From: Oryzomicrobium sp.
Lineage (GTDB): Bacteria > Pseudomonadota > Gammaproteobacteria > Burkholderiales > Rhodocyclaceae
Direction: 5' to 3'
Assembly (NCBI RefSeq): GCF_021287045.1
Contig: NZ_JAJTBG010000009.1
Coordinates: 124,001-188,000, forward strand
Length of the DNA stretch: 64,000 bases
Shown here: positions 9,847 through 18,401 of the stretch, piece by piece
Numbering within the stretch: the first letter of the stretch is position 1
How the letters are laid out: each line of letters starts with the position of its first letter
Translations under genes and position numbers: made by a program
Notes under the pieces: generated by a model
Database searches by the model: none
The model's input: the letters and a program-made list of their open reading frames with translations, nothing else
What the model was told of the DNA's origin: nothing

Positions 9847-11787
9847 GTGCCAGACGGTTCGTTCATCCATCCACCGCCACCTCGCGGACTGCCATGGCGC
9901 CGCCGCATCCGTGGGGCCATGCCTTGGCTGGCCCTGGCATTTCTGGCGACCGCCTGTTCCGCACCCGCCCCCCGGCCTCCCTCGTCAGCCCACTTGACTG
10001 AAACGGACACCCTTCGGCCCACGCCGGGCACCCCGCCCCCGCTGGTGACCCAGCCCCTGTTCCTTCCGCCGCCCAAGCCCGGCGCGGCACCCCGCACCGA
10101 GGTCTACTCGGTAGTCGTTAACAACGTAAAGGTCCACGACCTGCTGTTCGCCCTGGCCCGGGACACCAAGGTCAACGTGGACATCCACCCCGGCATCGCC
10201 GGCACGGTCACCCTCAACGCCATCGACCAGACCCTGCCCCAGATCCTCGCCCGCATCGCCCGGCAGGTGGATCTGCGCTGGGAGCTGGACGGCCCGAATC
10301 TGGCGGTGATGCCCGACACGCCCTTCCTGCGCCACTACAAGGTGGACTACGTCAACATGAGCCGGGACACCAGCGCCACCGTGTCCCTGGCCACCCAGCT
10401 GGCCACTGGCGCGGCGGTGGCGGGCACCGCCACCGGAACCACCGCCCCAGCACCGGGCGCCACCAGCAACAATTCCCTGACCCGCATCGAGAACAAGGCC
10501 CAGAACCGTTTCTGGGAGACCCTGATCGCCAACGTCCGCGACATCCTGCGCGAAACCGACAAGCTGCTGCCCGAGGGGTCCAGCGAGACCGTGGTGGAGC
10601 AGGCCGCCAGCCAGACCACCACCGGCACCGGTGCCACACCCCACGCCGGCACCGGCCGGTCCCTGTCCGCCGCCGCCAATGCCGCCGCGGCCGGCAGCAT
10701 CGCGGCCAGCCCCAACCCGGCCTCGCTCCAGGGCAATGGCACCACGGTGGTGCGGCGCTCCACCTTCCGCGAAGCGGCCTCGGTGATCGCCCATCCGGAA
10801 AGCGGCGTGGTCACGGTGCGGGCCACCTCCCGCCAGCACGAGCGCATCCGGGAATTTCTCGACCGGGTGCTGGCTTCGGCCCGCCGCCAGGTGCTGATCG
10901 AGGCCACCATCGCCGAGGTCCATCTGACCGAGAACTTCCGCCAGGGCATCGACTGGAGCCGCCTGCCCCTGGGCAGCAAGGGCTTCACCCTGCAAACGCC
11001 GAGCGCCACCGGCTTCTTCGCTGCCGGCAGCCGCCTGGCCGAACTGGCCTATCGCAACCCAGACTCGCGCCTGGGCGGCATCGCCGCATCGATCAGCCTG
11101 CTGGAGAGCTTCGGCACAGTGAAGGTGCTGTCCAGCCCGAAGATGAGCGTTCTCAATAACCAGAGCGCCATCCTCAAGGTGGTGGACAACCAGGTGTTCT
11201 TCACCATCAAGGCCGACACCACCCAAAACCAGACCAGCACCGTCACCACCTTCACCACCACGCCCAATTCGGTGCCGGTGGGCATCGTCATGAACGTCAC
11301 GCCCCAGATCGGCGATGGCGACACGGTGATCCTCAACATCCGCCCCAGCATCTCGCGCATCATCGGCCAGGTGCGGGACCCCAACCCGGCCCTGAAGAAG
11401 AGCGCCAGCAACGGCTTCGCCGAGGACATCGTCAGCCAGATCCCGGTGATCCGCACCCGGGAGATGGAATCGGTACTGCGCATCGAGAACGGCAACATCG
11501 CCGTCCTGGGCGGGCTGATGGAAGACAGCGTGGACAACCAGGACGAGGGCATCCCCGGCCTGCACCGGCTGCCCGGCCTCGGCGCCCTGTTCACCAACCG
11601 CAACGACGCCACGGCCAAGGGCGAGCTGGTGATCTTCCTGCGCCCGACCATCGTCCGCGACGCCAGCCTGGCGGGGGACTACGCCGCCCTGCGCGAACAA
11701 TTGCCCGGCCCCGCCTTCCTCCAGGGCGATACGCCCCGCTGGCAGCTGGCGCCGGCCACGCCGCTGGATGGAGGCCAGCGCCCATGA
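9847..11787 (+). CDS. mshL: MshL-type secretin (outer-membrane pilus/secretion channel)
   Basis: This 646-residue protein of the secretin superfamily forms the gated outer-membrane ring of type IV pili and type II secretion systems. The start is GTG with a strong Shine-Dalgarno. A signal sequence (IRGAMPWLALAFLATAC) ends in a lipobox-like ATAC, so it may be a lipoprotein. An N0/STN-like domain follows at about residues 85-160 (VHDLLFALARDTKVNVDIHP). A low-complexity Ala/Gly/Thr linker spans about 180-300. The C-terminal secretin domain runs from about 340 to 610, with RRQVLIEATIAEVHLTENF and the closing VLGGLMEDSV...GIPGLHRLPGLGALF block. The operon order resembles MSHA loci (mshL-N-E-G), so MshL is favoured over PilQ or GspD. 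Confidence 0.92.
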   Translation: MPDGSFIHPPPPRGLPWRRRIRGAMPWLALAFLATACSAPAPRPPSSAHLTETDTLRPTPGTPPPLVTQPLFLPPPKPGAAPRTEVYSVVVNNVKVHDLLFALARDTKVNVDIHPGIAGTVTLNAIDQTLPQILARIARQVDLRWELDGPNLAVMPDTPFLRHYKVDYVNMSRDTSATVSLATQLATGAAVAGTATGTTAPAPGATSNNSLTRIENKAQNRFWETLIANVRDILRETDKLLPEGSSETVVEQAASQTTTGTGATPHAGTGRSLSAAANAAAAGSIAASPNPASLQGNGTTVVRRSTFREAASVIAHPESGVVTVRATSRQHERIREFLDRVLASARRQVLIEATIAEVHLTENFRQGIDWSRLPLGSKGFTLQTPSATGFFAAGSRLAELAYRNPDSRLGGIAASISLLESFGTVKVLSSPKMSVLNNQSAILKVVDNQVFFTIKADTTQNQTSTVTTFTTTPNSVPVGIVMNVTPQIGDGDTVILNIRPSISRIIGQVRDPNPALKKSASNGFAEDIVSQIPVIRTREMESVLRIENGNIAVLGGLMEDSVDNQDEGIPGLHRLPGLGALFTNRNDATAKGELVIFLRPTIVRDASLAGDYAALREQLPGPAFLQGDTPRWQLAPATPLDGGQRP

Positions 11788-12872
11788 CCTGGGGCCACCA
11801 CCCGGCCGTCGATGGGTATCCCACCCCGGCCACCGCGGCACTCTCCCTGGCGGAAGCGGAGCCGCCCCGACACCGCGAACCGACCAAACCGACCGCCCGG
11901 TGCGACGCCCCGTGGGGGGAAGCCCCCCCAGAGGCCGGGTCAGCACCGGCAACCCCGCGCCCCTATTGGCTTTGGGGTGCGGGAGCGCTCACCACGGCGC
12001 TCCTGGTCGCTGCCGTCCTGGCCTGGCACCCACCGTTCGGTGCCGCCCCGGCAAACGCATCTGCCAGCGCCGCACCGCTGCACCTTGCCCCGGCCGCCAC
12101 AGCCGACAGCCCCGTGCCCCCCACCAACTTGGCCGCCCCGGCAGACCCCGAGGCGGTAACGACCCCCTCGACCCAAACACCCCGCAACGCCCCCACTACG
12201 CCACCAGACCGCAAACGGGTGCCAAACAACGCCACGGCTATCGATGCCACCGACACCCCCATCTTCCGCCGCCATGCCCCTGACACAGGAACCAACCCCC
12301 TCGACCGCCCCCATGCCCTGCTCCAGGCCGGTCGGCTCGACGAGGCGGAGCAGGCCTACCGGGCCATAGTGCATACCGATCCGCACAACCCGGACGCCCT
12401 GACGGCCCTGGGCCTGCTGGCCGCCCGGCGCGGGGAGATGGAACGGGCCGCGGCGCTCTACGGCCGCGCCCTCGTCGCCGATCCCCGCCACGGCCCTGCC
12501 CTGGCCGGGCTGACGGGGCTCCAGGGCGAGCACGCAGCCACCGGCGAGAGCCGGCTGAAGGCCCTGCTGACCGGCGATCCGGGCAACGCCGCCCTGCACT
12601 TCGCCCTGGGCAACCTGCTGGCCGGACAGCAACGCTGGAGCGAGGCCCAGCAGGCTTTCTTCGCCGCCCACAGCGCCGCCCCCGACAACCCGGACGCGCT
12701 CTACAACCTAGCGGTGGCCCTGGACCGTCTGCACCGACCGCCCCTGGCCGCCCGCTACTACCGCCTCGCCCTGGACGCGGCCCACGAGCGACCGGCGGGG
12801 TTCGACACCCGGCTCGCCCAGGCCCGCCTGGAAGCGCTGGCCCCGGCAGTCCCCGGGGCCGCCACGCCCTGA
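11784..12872 (+). CDS. mshN: TPR protein of the pilus locus (MshN-like)
   Basis: This 362-residue protein starts with ATG overlapping the secretin stop (4 bases). A proline-rich cytoplasmic stretch of about 65 residues is followed by one membrane segment (about 68-85) and a proline/threonine-rich periplasmic linker. From about residue 170 to the end lie four or so tetratricopeptide repeats, for example AGRLDEAEQAYRAIVHTDP and LALGNLLAGQ-type helices. This bitopic TPR layout and its place between secretin and ATPase match MshN of MSHA pilus loci. Such proteins probably help secretin or platform assembly. The N-terminal half is poorly conserved, so the name rests on architecture and context. 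Confidence 0.78.
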   Translation: MTWGHHPAVDGYPTPATAALSLAEAEPPRHREPTKPTARCDAPWGEAPPEAGSAPATPRPYWLWGAGALTTALLVAAVLAWHPPFGAAPANASASAAPLHLAPAATADSPVPPTNLAAPADPEAVTTPSTQTPRNAPTTPPDRKRVPNNATAIDATDTPIFRRHAPDTGTNPLDRPHALLQAGRLDEAEQAYRAIVHTDPHNPDALTALGLLAARRGEMERAAALYGRALVADPRHGPALAGLTGLQGEHAATGESRLKALLTGDPGNAALHFALGNLLAGQQRWSEAQQAFFAAHSAAPDNPDALYNLAVALDRLHRPPLAARYYRLALDAAHERPAGFDTRLAQARLEALAPAVPGAATP

Positions 12873-12895
12873 GCCGTATTCCCCTGGACCCCGCC

Positions 12896-14617
12896 ATGGC
12901 GCCCCACCCCCAACTCCACCACACCCTCGGCGACATCCTCATCGCCCGGGGCCTGGTCAGCGCGGACCAGATGCACATCGCCCAGCGGGAGCGGGCCAAG
13001 ACCGGCCAGCCGATCGGCCGCCTGCTGGTTGAACTGGGCTTCATCGCCGAGGCCGCCCTGCGCCAGGCCCAGAGCGAAAGCCAGGGCCGGGAGGGCGTGG
13101 ACCTGGCCCATGCCCTGCCCGACCCCCAGGCCCTGGCCCTGCTGCCCCGCCACCTGGCCGAACGGCACCGGGCCTTGCCCCTGGCCTTCGACGCCGAAAC
13201 CCGGTGCCTCACCCTGGCAATGGCCGACGCCGACGACATCATGGCCCTGGACCGGCTCCGCGCCCATCTGGGCGACGACGTGGCGGAAGTGCGCCTCCTG
13301 GTGGCCGGCGAGGCCGAGATCGAGCGGGCCATCGACGCCCACTACGGTCACGAGCTGTCCATCGACGGCATCCTGCACGAACTCGAAACCGGCAGCGCCG
13401 AGCCTCGCCCGCCGTGGCCGGCAACCGGGCACCACGGCCCGGAGGATTACGGCCAGCCGGTGGTACGCCTGATCGACGCCCTGTTGGCGGATGCCGCCCG
13501 GCAGGGCGCCTCGGACATCCATTTCGAGCCGGAAGCCACCTTCCTGCGCATCCGCTACCGCATCGACGGCCTGCTGCGCCAGGTGCGGATGCTGCACAAG
13601 AGCCACTGGCCGGCCATGGCGGTACGGCTCAAGGTCATCGCCGGCATGGACATCGCCGAGAGCCGGGCACCCCAGGACGGCCGCGCCACCCTCACCCTGG
13701 GCGGTCGCCCGGTGGATTTTCGCGCCTCCAGCCAGCCCACCCTACACGGCGAGAACCTGGTGCTGCGCATCCTCGACCGGCACAAGGGCATCGTCCCCCT
13801 GGACGGTCTGGGCATGAGCGGGGACCAGCTCGCCCAGCTCGACACCATGATCGCCCGCCCGGAAGGGCTGATCCTGTTCACCGGCCCCACCGGCAGCGGC
13901 AAGACCACCACCCTGTACTCGATCCTCAGCCACCTCAACCGGCCCGAGATCAGCATCATGACCCTGGAAGATCCGGTGGAATATCCCCTTCCCCTGGTGC
14001 GCCAGACCTCGGTGGCCGAAAGCGGCCTGGACTTCGCCACGGGCATCCGCACCATGATGCGCCAGGACCCGGACGTGATCCTGGTGGGCGAAATCCGTGA
14101 CGGCGAGGGCGCCGCCATGGCCTTCCGCGCCGCCATGACCGGCCACCAGGTGTATTCCACCCTGCACGCCAACTCGGCCCTGGGCGCCTTTCCCCGCCTG
14201 CTCGACATCGGCGTCTCGCCGGACCTGCTGGCCGGCAACGTGATCGGCGTGGTCAGCCAGCGCCTGGTGCGTCGCCTCTGCCCCCACTGCAAGACCGGCC
14301 GCCCCGCCGATGCCCGGGAACGGCGCCTGCTCGGCCTGGCCCCGGAATCTCCCGCCCCCCTGCTGTACCGCCCCGGCGGCTGCGCCCACTGCAACCGGCA
14401 GGGCTACCGGGGCCGCCTGGCGGTGATGGAGGTCCTGCGTATGAACGCCGAGCTGGAGGAACTGGTCGCATCCCGCGCCCGCCAGCGGGCCCTGGGCGAG
14501 GCCGCCCGGAGCGCCGGATTCCGCTCCCTGGCCGAGGACGGCACCGCCCGGGTCCTGGCCGGCGACACCGCCCTGGAGGAGTTGGCCCGGGTGGTGGACC
14601 TGACCGGGCGGCTGTAG
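12896..14617 (+). CDS. mshE: GspE/PilB-type assembly ATPase (MshE-like)
   Basis: This 573-residue cytoplasmic hexameric ATPase powers pseudopilus or pilus extension. The N-terminal domain (about 1-150) has the MshEN pattern LGDILIARGLVSADQMHIAQ, a fold that binds c-di-GMP in MshE of Vibrio. The core carries Walker A GPTGSGKTTTLYS at about 330, the Asp box and Walker B QDPDVILVGEIRDGE, and the His box with TGHQVYSTLHAN. Near the C-terminus two CxxC pairs (CPHC about 461, CAHC about 497) form the zinc-binding tetracysteine motif. The start follows the TPR gene by 23 bases. The MshEN domain and the diguanylate cyclase gene downstream make c-di-GMP control plausible; this is inference. Confidence 0.93.
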   Translation: MAPHPQLHHTLGDILIARGLVSADQMHIAQRERAKTGQPIGRLLVELGFIAEAALRQAQSESQGREGVDLAHALPDPQALALLPRHLAERHRALPLAFDAETRCLTLAMADADDIMALDRLRAHLGDDVAEVRLLVAGEAEIERAIDAHYGHELSIDGILHELETGSAEPRPPWPATGHHGPEDYGQPVVRLIDALLADAARQGASDIHFEPEATFLRIRYRIDGLLRQVRMLHKSHWPAMAVRLKVIAGMDIAESRAPQDGRATLTLGGRPVDFRASSQPTLHGENLVLRILDRHKGIVPLDGLGMSGDQLAQLDTMIARPEGLILFTGPTGSGKTTTLYSILSHLNRPEISIMTLEDPVEYPLPLVRQTSVAESGLDFATGIRTMMRQDPDVILVGEIRDGEGAAMAFRAAMTGHQVYSTLHANSALGAFPRLLDIGVSPDLLAGNVIGVVSQRLVRRLCPHCKTGRPADARERRLLGLAPESPAPLLYRPGGCAHCNRQGYRGRLAVMEVLRMNAELEELVASRARQRALGEAARSAGFRSLAEDGTARVLAGDTALEELARVVDLTGRL

Positions 14618-14619
14618 CC

Positions 14620-15837
14620 ATGCGCTTCGCCTACCGCGCCATCGACGCCGACGGCCGCCGGGTACGGGGCCAGATCGACGCCGCGGGCCTGGCCGACCTG
14701 GAGGCGCGCCTGGGCCGCCTCGGCCTGGACCTGGTGAGCGGCGCACCGTTCCACACCAACAGTTTCAGCCTGGGTCTCGGCCTTGGCCCGGATCGCCTCC
14801 TGCCGCGGCGCGAACTGATCGACCTGTGCTTTCACCTCGAACAGCTGTACCGGGCCGGCGTGCCCCTCCAGGACGGCCTGACCGACCTGCGCGACACCCT
14901 GGACAGGCCCCGCAGCCGCCGGGCCGCCGCCGCCCTGGCCGAAGCAGTGGCCGGCGGCCAATCCCTGTCCCAGACCATGGCCGCCCAGGGCCGGACCTTT
15001 CCGCCCCTGGCGGTGAACCTGGTGCGGGCAGGGGAAGCCAGCGGCCGCCTGGCCGAGGTACTGGCCAGCCTGGGGGACACCCTGAAATGGGAGGATGAAC
15101 TGGCCGCCCACACCCGCCGCGCCCTGACCTACCCGGCCTTCGTGGCGGTGGTGGTGCTGGCTGCCACCGGCTTCCTGATGGTCTACCTGGTGCCCCAGCT
15201 CAAGCAGTTCGTGCGCGGCATGGGCCAGGCGCTGCCGTTGCAGACCCGGGCCCTGTTCGCCGTCTCCGACCTGCTGGCGCGGCACTGGCCGACACTGCTG
15301 CTCCTGCCCCCGCTCCTGCTGGCCCTGGGCACAGCCCTCTGGCGCACCAGCCCCCGGCTGCGCCTCGCCACCGACGGCGCACTGCTGCGCCTGCCCTTGA
15401 TCGGCGGGTTACTGCTGAAACTCGCCCTGTCGCGCTTCGCCGCCACCTTCGCCCTGCTCTACGGCGCCGGCATCCCGGTGCTGGAAGGACTGGGCATCAC
15501 CCGGCAGGTGGTCGGCAACCGGGCCGTCCGCCAGGCCCTGGCCCGGGCCGAAACCCAGATCGCCCAGGGCAGCGGCATCGCCGCCGCCTTCGCCCACACC
15601 GGCCTGTTCCCGCCCCTGGTGCTGCGCATGCTGCGGATCGGCGAGCAGACCGGCGGACTGGACCGGACCCTGGCCAACGTCGGCTATTTCTACACCCGGG
15701 ACGTGCGGGACGGCGCCGCCCGGCTCCAGTCCCTGGTGGAACCGGCCCTGACCCTGATCCTCGGCGCCCTGCTCGGCTGGGTGATGCTCGCGGTGCTGGG
15801 GCCGGTGTACGACACCCTCGGGCACATCAAGGCGTAG
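14620..15837 (+). CDS. mshG: GspF/PilC-type platform protein (MshG-like)
   Basis: This 405-residue inner-membrane platform protein has two GspF domains (about 70-195 and 270-390), each followed by hydrophobic helices. Family marks include FHLEQLYRAGVPLQDGLTDL, MVYLVPQLKQFV and the C-terminal RIGEQTGGLDRTLANVGYFY repeat. It starts two bases after the ATPase gene stop. In pili and type II secretion this protein transmits ATPase motion to the growing fibre. Length and topology are normal. Confidence 0.93.
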   Translation: MRFAYRAIDADGRRVRGQIDAAGLADLEARLGRLGLDLVSGAPFHTNSFSLGLGLGPDRLLPRRELIDLCFHLEQLYRAGVPLQDGLTDLRDTLDRPRSRRAAAALAEAVAGGQSLSQTMAAQGRTFPPLAVNLVRAGEASGRLAEVLASLGDTLKWEDELAAHTRRALTYPAFVAVVVLAATGFLMVYLVPQLKQFVRGMGQALPLQTRALFAVSDLLARHWPTLLLLPPLLLALGTALWRTSPRLRLATDGALLRLPLIGGLLLKLALSRFAATFALLYGAGIPVLEGLGITRQVVGNRAVRQALARAETQIAQGSGIAAAFAHTGLFPPLVLRMLRIGEQTGGLDRTLANVGYFYTRDVRDGAARLQSLVEPALTLILGALLGWVMLAVLGPVYDTLGHIKA

Positions 15838-15847
15838 CACGGCCCCC

Positions 15848-17413
15848 ATGCCCCACCTCATCCTCTACCTGAACGCCCAGGGCCTGACCCTCTACCGAGC
15901 GGGGCCAACGGGCTTGCGCGCCGCCGCACGGTTTTCCGCCGACGACGCAGGCCACGCCGCCTTCCGTCATCACCTGGATGGCGAAACGGACGCCAGCCCC
16001 TGCCTGGTGCTCGCCGACCTGGCCGAGGAGGACTTCCAGGAAATCACCGTGCCCCGCCTGTCCGCCCCGGAACGCCGCACGGTGATCGCCCGCCGCCTGG
16101 AACGGACCTTCCCCGCCACGCCCTACGCCACGGTGCTGTCCCGCGCCCCCATCCCCGGCGGCCGCCGCCGCGAGGAGCGCCTGCTGCTGGCCGCCCTGAC
16201 CGCCCCGCGACTGCTGGCGCCCTGGCTGGATGCCCTGGCCGACGCGGGCCGCCCCGTGGCCGGGCTCCACTCCGCCGCCCAACTGGCGGCGCCCCTGGCC
16301 GCCCGCCTGGGGCTGCACCGGCTTGACGCCTGCCTGCTGCTGACGTTCCAGGACGGCCACCTGCGGCAGACCTACCTGGTCCGGGGCTCCTTGCGACTGA
16401 GCCGCCTGAGCCCGCTGACCGTGCCTGCCGCCCAGGCTTCCGATCCAAACGCCGTGTTCCAGGCGGCGCACCGGGAAGCCGAACTGCTGGCCCGCTACCT
16501 GCGCAGCCAGGGCCTGTGGCAGCCCAAGGAAAGCGCTCCCCTGGCGGCCTGCCTGATTGCACCCGGCACGACCCAGGCCCCCGAAAGCCCATCGGCAAAA
16601 CCGCTGCACGAGGACGTCCCCCACCCCACGCTCTTGGTCCAACTCCGCTGGCTCGACCCGGCCCTCGCCCTCCCGTGCCCTAACGGCTCGACCCCTACCG
16701 CCGACCTGCCCGCAGCGCTGCCGACCTTGCTGGCACGGCATCCCCCGGCAGCCCAATTCGCCCCGCCGCTCCTGCGCCGCCGCTATCGCCTCTGGCAAGC
16801 CGGCCGCCTGCTGCCTCGCCTGGGCGCCCTCACCCTGCTGCTCTGCCTGTCGATCGGCCTGTGGCAATGGCACCGGGCCGCCATTCTGGAACGGGAGGGC
16901 CAGCAACTGGCCCGGCAAGCCGCGGCGGCGGAAGAACGCTACCGGACCGGGCTGGCCGCCCTGCCGCCCGCCCCCGCCGACCGGGATACCCTGCGGGCCG
17001 TGGTCGGCCGCTACCAGGCGCTGGAACGCCAAAGCCCGTCGTTCGAGCCTCTCCTGCACGCCCTCGGCCGGGCCCTGGCCGCCGCCCCGGAAATCGAACT
17101 GACCCGCCTGGAATGGTCCCGGGAGGTCCAGACCGGCGACGGGGGCGATACCCCACCCCGGCAAACGGATGCAGCGGGAACGCTGCGGGCCGAACTGCAC
17201 GGCACCCTGCGCCCGGCCGGCGATCCCTCGCCCCGCGCCGCCATGGCCGCGTTCACCGCCTTCACCCGGCGGCTGGCCGAGGCGACCGGCACGCCGCCAA
17301 CGGTGCTGCAAGCGCCCTACGACCTGTCACCGGGCGCGACGCTGCGCAGTGGAAGCCATGGCGAAAGCGCCGCCCCGGCCTTTACCTTCGGCCTGGAGGT
17401 TTCCGCGCCATGA
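15848..17413 (+). CDS. mshI: PilM/PilN-like assembly protein (MshI-like)
   Basis: This 521-residue bitopic protein has a cytoplasmic N-terminal part (about 1-320) that resembles the divergent actin-like fold of PilM/GspL/MshI, with short hydrophobic strands and the family-like LLAALTAPRLLAPWLDALAD segment. A membrane helix follows at about 326-345 (LGALTLLLCLSIGLWQW), then a coiled-coil (about 350-375) and a ferredoxin-like PilN-type domain. It therefore combines roles that PilM and PilN divide in type IVa pili, like GspL. The gene ends in a 4-base overlap with the next gene. Sequence identity to any characterised member is probably low; the call rests on architecture and operon position. Confidence 0.75.
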   Translation: MPHLILYLNAQGLTLYRAGPTGLRAAARFSADDAGHAAFRHHLDGETDASPCLVLADLAEEDFQEITVPRLSAPERRTVIARRLERTFPATPYATVLSRAPIPGGRRREERLLLAALTAPRLLAPWLDALADAGRPVAGLHSAAQLAAPLAARLGLHRLDACLLLTFQDGHLRQTYLVRGSLRLSRLSPLTVPAAQASDPNAVFQAAHREAELLARYLRSQGLWQPKESAPLAACLIAPGTTQAPESPSAKPLHEDVPHPTLLVQLRWLDPALALPCPNGSTPTADLPAALPTLLARHPPAAQFAPPLLRRRYRLWQAGRLLPRLGALTLLLCLSIGLWQWHRAAILEREGQQLARQAAAAEERYRTGLAALPPAPADRDTLRAVVGRYQALERQSPSFEPLLHALGRALAAAPEIELTRLEWSREVQTGDGGDTPPRQTDAAGTLRAELHGTLRPAGDPSPRAAMAAFTAFTRRLAEATGTPPTVLQAPYDLSPGATLRSGSHGESAAPAFTFGLEVSAP

Positions 17414-18003
17414 CCTGGTTCCTGCCCACCCGCACCGAGCTGGCCGGCCTGCGCCGTCCCTTGGCGTTCACCCTGGCACTGATGGCCCTGGGCGCATTGG
17501 CCCTGGCCGGGGGCGGCTACGCCCTCACCCAGGCGGAACGGGGCCGGACCGCCGCCGATGCCCGCCTCCGGGACGCCGCCAGCCGGCTGTCCCGCATCGA
17601 GGACGAAGCGCAGGACATCCGCCACCACGCCGAGCAGTTCGCCCGCCTGCAACGCCGCGGCATCCTGGACGGCGGGCGGCTGGAGTGGGTCGAAACCCTG
17701 GCCGGCCTCGGCCGGCACCTGGCGCCGGCCGCCCTGGAGTATGAGTTCGCCCCGCGCCAGCCCCTGGGCGACGCCGGCGGCTACGTCTTCCACCGCACCC
17801 CCATGGCCCTGCGCCTGCGGCTGGCCCACGAGGGGAAATTGTTCGCCCTGCTCGGCGCCCTGGAGCAGGAGGCCCGGGCCCGGGTGGTGGTGCGCCGCTG
17901 CCGGCTGCAACGCCTTGCCCCCGACGGCACCGCCACCGCTGCAACGTTGGAGGCCGACTGCGCCCTGGACTGGATCGCCGCCGAGAAAGCGCCCCGGCCA
18001 TGA
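17410..18003 (+). CDS. mshJ: PilO/MshJ-like assembly protein
   Basis: This 197-residue bitopic protein has a short cytoplasmic N-terminus, one membrane helix (about 19-40, ALMALGALALAGGGYAL), a coiled-coil (about 42-80 with ADARLRDAASRLSRIEDEAQ) and a C-terminal periplasmic domain of about 100 residues. This is the layout of PilO/GspM/MshJ, which pairs with the PilN/GspL-type partner encoded immediately upstream. The ATG at 17410 overlaps the upstream stop by 4 bases. In-frame starts further upstream lie within the previous gene and are rejected. The next gene begins 4 bases before its end. Confidence 0.75.
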   Translation: MTWFLPTRTELAGLRRPLAFTLALMALGALALAGGGYALTQAERGRTAADARLRDAASRLSRIEDEAQDIRHHAEQFARLQRRGILDGGRLEWVETLAGLGRHLAPAALEYEFAPRQPLGDAGGYVFHRTPMALRLRLAHEGKLFALLGALEQEARARVVVRRCRLQRLAPDGTATAATLEADCALDWIAAEKAPRP

Positions 18004-18401
18004 AGCCCGCCTTCGCCCCCCTCATCGTTCCCCTCATGGCCCTGCTCCTGTCCCTGGCCCCCTGGCCGGCAACCGGCCAGGGGGCTCCGGAGCGCCTGTT
18101 CTTCACCGCCGAAGAGCGCCGGCAACTGGATGCGCGCCGCCACGACGGCCTCGTCGGCGCCGCGGCAGACACCGCCCTGCGCCTGGACGGCCTGGTGGTA
18201 CGCGGCGACGGCCAGCGCGTCCTGTGGCTGAACGGCCATCCCCACTCGCGCCCCTGGCCGGACGGTTTCGCCCCAACCCAACGAGGAGCCCATCAGGGCG
18301 ACCAGGAACTGCGTCCCGGCGACGGCCTGGATGGCGCCGGACATCACCATCCGCTGCTTCCCGCCGGCGCCATCACCATACGCCGCAGCACGACGCCATG
18401 A
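18000..18401 (+). CDS. mshK: MshK/PilP-like small periplasmic assembly protein
   Basis: This 133-residue protein has an N-terminal signal sequence (FAPLIVPLMALLLSLAPW with cleavage probably near ATGQG). The core TALRLDGLVVRGDGQRVLWL-NG resembles the short beta-strand repeat of MshK and PilP/GspC-type proteins, which connect the inner-membrane complex to the secretin. Start and end both overlap neighbours by 4 bases. The C-terminal 35 residues are Gly/His-rich and look degenerate, so only the central strand region is informative. Treat as MshK-like by position and this one motif. Confidence 0.6.
   Translation: MKPAFAPLIVPLMALLLSLAPWPATGQGAPERLFFTAEERRQLDARRHDGLVGAAADTALRLDGLVVRGDGQRVLWLNGHPHSRPWPDGFAPTQRGAHQGDQELRPGDGLDGAGHHHPLLPAGAITIRRSTTP

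Noticed and set aside
9985-11952. 655-codon minus-strand frame opposite the secretin gene
   Set aside because: It is the antisense of a well-supported secretin gene; its composition (Gly, Gln, His, Ala) is typical of a shadow frame.
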